64,000 nucleotides of DNA from Burkholderia sp. GAS332. Lineage in GTDB: Bacteria > Pseudomonadota > Gammaproteobacteria > Burkholderiales > Burkholderiaceae. This document shows positions 60,156 to 64,000 of the stretch, one piece after another (position 1 is the first letter of the stretch; each line of letters opens with the position of its first letter). Below the pieces are notes generated by a model. The model worked only from the letters and a program-made list of their open reading frames with translations. It searched no databases and was not told the origin of the DNA. The stretch covers positions 2,790,001 through 2,854,000 of the forward strand of contig FSRV01000001.1 in NCBI GenBank assembly GCA_900142905.1. Direction: 5' to 3'. The position numbers and the translations under genes are program-made.

Positions 60156-61334
60156 TCACACCACTTCGAACAAGCCCGCCGCACCCTGGCCGCCACCGAT
60201 ACACATCGTCACGACGACCAGCTTCGCACCGCGCCGCTTGCCTTCGATCAGCGCATGACCGGTCAAACGCGCGCCCGACACGCCATACGGGTGACCCACC
60301 GCAATCGCGCCACCGTTCACGTTCAGACGGTCGTGCGGAATGCCCAGCTTGTCGGCGCAATACAGCACCTGCACCGCGAACGCTTCGTTCAGCTCCCACA
60401 GGTCGATGTCCTCGACCTTCAGGCCGGCCTGCTTGAGCAGCTTCGGCACCGCGAACACCGGGCCGATGCCCATCTCATCCGGTTCGCAACCGGCCACCGC
60501 AAAGCCGCGGAAAATGCCCAGCGGTTGCAGACCTTCGCGCTCCGCGACTTTCGCGTTCATCACGACACAAGCCGACGCGCCGTCCGAGAACTGGCTCGCG
60601 TTGCCTGCGGTGATCACGCCGCCCGGCATCGCGGTACGGATCTTCGATACGCCTTCGAGCGTCGTGTCGGCGCGAATGCCTTCGTCGGCGCTGACGGTCA
60701 CTTCTTTCGTGTACAGACGCCCGGTCGCTTTGTCGGCGACGCCGGCCAGCACCGTCAGCGGCACGATCTCATCCTTGAACTTGCCGGCTTCGAGTGCGGC
60801 CGCGGCACGCTGTTGCGAGCGCACGCCGTATTCGTCCTGACGTTCCTTCGAGATCGAATAGCGCTTCGCGACATTCTCGGCGGTCTGCAACATCGACCAG
60901 TAGATTTCTGGCTTGTTCTTGCTGAGCCAGCCTTCGGCCACCATGTGGCGGTTCATCTCGTTCTGCACACACGAGATCGATTCCACGCCACCGGCGACGA
61001 ACACATCACCCTCACCGGCGATCACGCGTTGTGCAGCCAGGGCGATTGTTTGCAAACCCGACGAGCAGAAACGGTTCACCGTCATGCCCGGCACGCTGAC
61101 CGGCAAACCGGCGCGCAGCGCGATTTGCCGCGCGATGTTCGCGCCCGTCGCGCCTTCCGGATTCGCGCAGCCCATGATCACGTCTTCAACGCGCGCCGGA
61201 TCCAGCTTCGCGCGCTCGACAGCGGCCTGTGTTGCATGGCCGCCGAGCGTTGCACCGTGCGTCATGTTGAAACCGCCGCGCCATGATTTGGCGAGGCCCG
61301 TACGGGCGGTCGATACGATTACGGCGTCAGTCAT
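60156..61334 (-). CDS. Acetyl-CoA acyltransferase (thiolase)
   Basis: A 392-residue thiolase. The nucleophile Cys lies in [20 protein letters not shown], the active-site His in [20 protein letters not shown], and the second Cys in [14 protein letters not shown]. It catalyses the last step of beta-oxidation. It lies downstream of the bifunctional FadB-like enzyme on the same strand, so the two complete a fatty-acid oxidation pair. Confidence 0.92.
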   Translation of the reverse strand: MTDAVIVSTARTGLAKSWRGGFNMTHGATLGGHATQAAVERAKLDPARVEDVIMGCANPEGATGANIARQIALRAGLPVSVPGMTVNRFCSSGLQTIALAAQRVIAGEGDVFVAGGVESISCVQNEMNRHMVAEGWLSKNKPEIYWSMLQTAENVAKRYSISKERQDEYGVRSQQRAAAALEAGKFKDEIVPLTVLAGVADKATGRLYTKEVTVSADEGIRADTTLEGVSKIRTAMPGGVITAGNASQFSDGASACVVMNAKVAEREGLQPLGIFRGFAVAGCEPDEMGIGPVFAVPKLLKQAGLKVEDIDLWELNEAFAVQVLYCADKLGIPHDRLNVNGGAIAVGHPYGVSGARLTGHALIEGKRRGAKLVVVTMCIGGGQGAAGLFEVV

Positions 61335-61403
61335 GCATGTCTCCAGCTTCCAGATGTTGATGGTGGGCGCTTGCGGAACGCCCTATGTTGATCGGGCAAG
61401 CCT

Positions 61404-63488
61404 TCAACCGTTGAACCCACGGCCCTTCGCCGCGAGCTCCGCGATGCTCGGCGCCAATTGCCAGGCGTCGCCATTCGAGCGCGACGCATAGCGGCGAATC
61501 GCGCGCTCGACGTTGTACAGGCCGACCGTATCCGCGTACAGCATCGGGCCGCCGCGATAGAGCGGGAAGCCGTAGCCGGTCAGATAAACCATGTCGATGT
61601 CGGACGCCTTCGACGCAATGCCTTCCTCGAGAATCTTCGCGCCTTCGTTGACGAGCGCGAACACGAGGCGCTCGACGATTTCCTCGTCGCTGATCTTGCG
61701 GCGCTCGGCGTTGGCTTCTTTCGAGAACGACGTAATCATCTCGTCGACCACTTTCGACGGATAGGCGGTGCGGTCGCCCGCCTTGTAGTCGTACCAGCCG
61801 CCACCGGTCTTCTGGCCGAAGCGCCCCGTCTCGCAGAGACGGTCGGCGATCTTCGAGTAGTGCATGTCAGGATGTTCCTGATAGCGGCGCTTGCGGATCG
61901 CCCAGCCGATGTCATTACCTGCCAGGTCGCTCATACGGAACGGGCCCATCGCGAAGCCGAACTTCTCGATAGCTTTGTCCACTTGAGCGGGCAAGGCCCC
62001 CTCTTCGAGCATGAAAAGCGCTTGACGGATGTACTGTTCGATCATCCGGTTGCCAATGAAGCCGTCGCAGACACCCGAGACCACTGCGGTCTTCTTGATC
62101 TTCTTCGCGAGCTTCATGACGGTGGCGAGCACGTCTTTCGCCGTCTCCTTGCCGCGTACCACTTCCAGCAGCTTCATCACGTTGGCCGGGCTGAAGAAGT
62201 GCATGCCGACCACGTCCTGCGGACGCTTCGTGAAAGCGGCGATCTTGTCGACGTCCAGAGTCGATGTGTTCGACGCGAGGATCGCGCCGGGCTTCGCCAC
62301 TTCGTCCAGACGCTTGAACACCTGCTCCTTGACACCGAGTTCCTCGAACACTGCTTCGACGATCATGTCGGCGTTTTTCAGGTCGTCATAAGAGAGCGTC
62401 GGCGTGATCAAAGCCATACGCTGTTCCAGCGCTTCGGGCTTGAGCTTGCCTTTCTTGACGGTAGCTTCGTAATTCTTGCGGATCGTGGCAATGCCGCGGT
62501 CGAGCGCTTCCTGCTTCGTTTCCAGCAGCGTGACCGGAATGCCCGCGTTGATGAAGTTCATCGCGATGCCGCCACCCATCGTGCCGGCGCCGATCACGGC
62601 TACCTGCTTGATGTCACGCACCGGCATGTCGGACGGCACGTCAGGAATCTTGCTCGCGGCACGTTCGCCGAAGAACGCATGACGCAGCGCATGGCTTTCC
62701 GGCGTCTGCACGAGGGCGATGAAGCATTCCCGTTCGAACGCGAGGCCCTTGTCGAAACCGTTCTGCACGCCTGCTTCCACCGCGTCGATGCACTTTAGCG
62801 GTGCCGGGAAGTTTTTCGCTACGCCCGTGACGGTATTGCGCGCGAACTGGATGAAACCGGCGGCATTCGGATGCTCGATCTTGCGGTCGCGCACCTTCGG
62901 ATGCGGACCCGTTTTCGCACCGACCTTGCGGGCAAACGCGAGCGCCGCTTCGGCCAGATCACCTTCCACGACTTCGTCGAACAGGCCCGAATCGGCCAGC
63001 TTCTCCGACATCACCGGCGCACCGGAGACGATCATGTTGAGCGAGGCTTCAAGGCCGATTGCTCGCGGCAGACGCTGCGTGCCGCCCGCGCCCGGCAGGA
63101 TGCCGAGCTTCACTTCCGGCAGCGCGATCTGCGCGCCGGGCGCGGCGATCCGGTAATGCGCGCCGAGCGCCAGCTCGAGGCCGCCGCCCATGGCGACGCT
63201 GTGAATCGCGGCGATAACCGGCTTGGCGCTGCCCTCGACGGTCTTGATGACCGTATGGAGCGTCGGCTCCTGGGTCGCCTTCGGCGTGTTGAATTCGGTG
63301 ATATCGGCGCCGCCCGAGAAGGCTTTGCCGGCGCCCGCCAGCACGATCGCCTTGATGGCCGGGTCGTTCTGCGCGCGCTCGATCCCTTCGACAATACCGG
63401 CTCGCGTCGAGAGGCCGAGACCGTTTACGGGGGGATTGTTCAGCGTGATGACGGCCACGCCGTCATGAGTTGTGTAGTCCACTGCCAT
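61404..63488 (-). CDS. FadB/FadJ-type enoyl-CoA hydratase/3-hydroxyacyl-CoA dehydrogenase
   Basis: A 694-residue multifunctional enzyme. The hydratase domain (about 1-190) has AFSGGADITEFNTPK and LGILPGAGGTQRLPRAIGLE. The dehydrogenase begins at about 295 (VAVIGAGTMGGGIAMNFINA) with the catalytic GMHFFSPANVMKLLEVV His. A C-terminal 3-HACD domain follows at about 480-690. The gene precedes the thiolase by 69 bases. The window's right edge shows an acyl-CoA ligase gene upstream on the same strand, so the cluster runs from ligase to thiolase. Confidence 0.93.
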   Translation of the reverse strand: MAVDYTTHDGVAVITLNNPPVNGLGLSTRAGIVEGIERAQNDPAIKAIVLAGAGKAFSGGADITEFNTPKATQEPTLHTVIKTVEGSAKPVIAAIHSVAMGGGLELALGAHYRIAAPGAQIALPEVKLGILPGAGGTQRLPRAIGLEASLNMIVSGAPVMSEKLADSGLFDEVVEGDLAEAALAFARKVGAKTGPHPKVRDRKIEHPNAAGFIQFARNTVTGVAKNFPAPLKCIDAVEAGVQNGFDKGLAFERECFIALVQTPESHALRHAFFGERAASKIPDVPSDMPVRDIKQVAVIGAGTMGGGIAMNFINAGIPVTLLETKQEALDRGIATIRKNYEATVKKGKLKPEALEQRMALITPTLSYDDLKNADMIVEAVFEELGVKEQVFKRLDEVAKPGAILASNTSTLDVDKIAAFTKRPQDVVGMHFFSPANVMKLLEVVRGKETAKDVLATVMKLAKKIKKTAVVSGVCDGFIGNRMIEQYIRQALFMLEEGALPAQVDKAIEKFGFAMGPFRMSDLAGNDIGWAIRKRRYQEHPDMHYSKIADRLCETGRFGQKTGGGWYDYKAGDRTAYPSKVVDEMITSFSKEANAERRKISDEEIVERLVFALVNEGAKILEEGIASKASDIDMVYLTGYGFPLYRGGPMLYADTVGLYNVERAIRRYASRSNGDAWQLAPSIAELAAKGRGFNG

Positions 63489-63630
63489 CTGCCAGCCTCC
63501 ATGCGATGAGGCGGCGCAGCACGCGCCGCCCGTCCGGTTCGTCGAGTCGACTCATTGTCCGACTTTATTTCCGATTTTCCCGGGGTCAGCAGGCAGAATA
63601 CACAAAAAAGCACGCTCGTTCAATTTATCG

Positions 63631-64000
63631 TTAGGCGGGGTTTCCCCTAGTAAGCGGACTCAGGGGACAGTCCGCTTCGTCTTCGAGCGCGGACGGCAGA
63701 ACGTGGTCGCGGAAGATGTCGCGCAGCTTGAGTTTCTGCAGCTTGCCGGTGGCCGTGTGCGGGAGTTCGTCGACAAAGGCGACGTCGTCGGGAATCCACC
63801 ATTTGGCGACCTTGCCGTCGTAGAACGCGAGCAGTTCCTCGCGTGTCACGTCGAAACCCGCCCGCTTGACGATCACCAGCAGCGGCCGCTCGGTCCATTT
63901 CGGATGCGCGCAGGCGATGCACGCGGCTTCGGCCACCGCCGGATGCGCGATCGCGACATTCTCGATGTCGATCGAACTGATCCACTCGCCGCCGGACTTG
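63631..64000 (-). CDS. Acyl-CoA ligase (AMP-binding), C-terminal part
   Basis: The frame is open to the window edge. It carries the conserved C-terminal domain of ANL ligases: [20 protein letters not shown], then [20 protein letters not shown] with the catalytic Lys of the P-H-T-A-T-G-K motif near the end. It activates a fatty acid or related acid to its CoA ester and probably feeds the FadB-like enzyme downstream. The N-terminal two thirds are outside the window. Confidence 0.88.
   Translation of the reverse strand, partial: KSGGEWISSIDIENVAIAHPAVAEAACIACAHPKWTERPLLVIVKRAGFDVTREELLAFYDGKVAKWWIPDDVAFVDELPHTATGKLQKLKLRDIFRDHVLPSALEDEADCPLSPLTRGNPA

Noticed and set aside
1..64000. tRNA genes or a CRISPR array
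   Set aside because: No cloverleaf-like sequence was noticed at the att sites or elsewhere by eye, and no regularly spaced direct repeats of CRISPR length were found. A tRNA scan was not possible here.

Overview
The window is a stretch of GC-rich betaproteobacterial chromosome, most like Burkholderia/Paraburkholderia judging by its gene content (MocR regulator, Dabb protein, PaaI thioesterase, fatty-acid oxidation genes) and codon use. It carries one complete-looking temperate prophage of about 53.9 kb (3082 to 56995). The assignment to genus is inference; no database was searched.

Host, left (1-3110): a leftward run of catabolic or stress genes: the start of an alpha/beta-hydrolase, an SDR oxidoreductase, an MDR-family enone reductase, a PaaI-type thioesterase and a Dabb-domain protein. 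The prophage sits in the first codons of the Dabb gene. The phage replaces its start codon and leader, and the native GTG start with its ribosome site is stranded at the other end of the prophage (56975-57014), 54 kb away. Host, right (57004-64000): a MocR-type regulator, a DUF2917-type protein, a LEA14-like lipoprotein and a leftward beta-oxidation cluster (thiolase, enoyl-CoA hydratase/3-hydroxyacyl-CoA dehydrogenase, acyl-CoA ligase C-terminus).

Prophage layout. Left end (3082-7221): 21-bp att core, arm-type repeats, tyrosine integrase, a possible nuclease-like gene of unknown role, and an SRAP gene divergent from a small operon (a gene with a frameshifted paralogue, plus a NinX-like gene) across a perfect LexA-type box. 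Lysis and late genes (38351 down to 7234, all leftward): TerS, TerL, portal, scaffold, major capsid, adaptors, a nozzle-like protein, internal virion proteins with a lytic transglycosylase, a 2464-residue polyvalent virion protein, spike/fibre proteins, endolysin, holin and a small lipoprotein. There is no tape measure, tail tube or sheath, so the virion is probably short-tailed (podovirus-like). Several intrinsic terminators punctuate this operon and a zinc-cluster/HTH protein (38839-39432) sits just upstream, which suggests Q-like antitermination. At 37677-38045 lies a gene with the features I associate with the Acb2/Tad1 anti-defence sponge family.

Regulation and early genes (38839-53580): a leftward early operon (DUF1376 protein, PAPS-reductase-like PP-loop protein, a frameshifted transglycosylase-like gene), a divergent HTH regulator/CI-like repressor pair, then a rightward recombination operon (YqaJ exonuclease, RecT, ASCH protein, AlpA-like regulator). 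The same 17-bp operator overlaps both early promoters, in opposite orientation, although about 2.4 kb with a membrane-protein gene separates them. The right end (53602-56755) is cargo: a membrane-anchored coiled-coil gene, an alpA-like remnant interrupted by a complete 1369-bp IS4-family element with a 10-bp target duplication, and a two-gene membrane-protein module beside attR.
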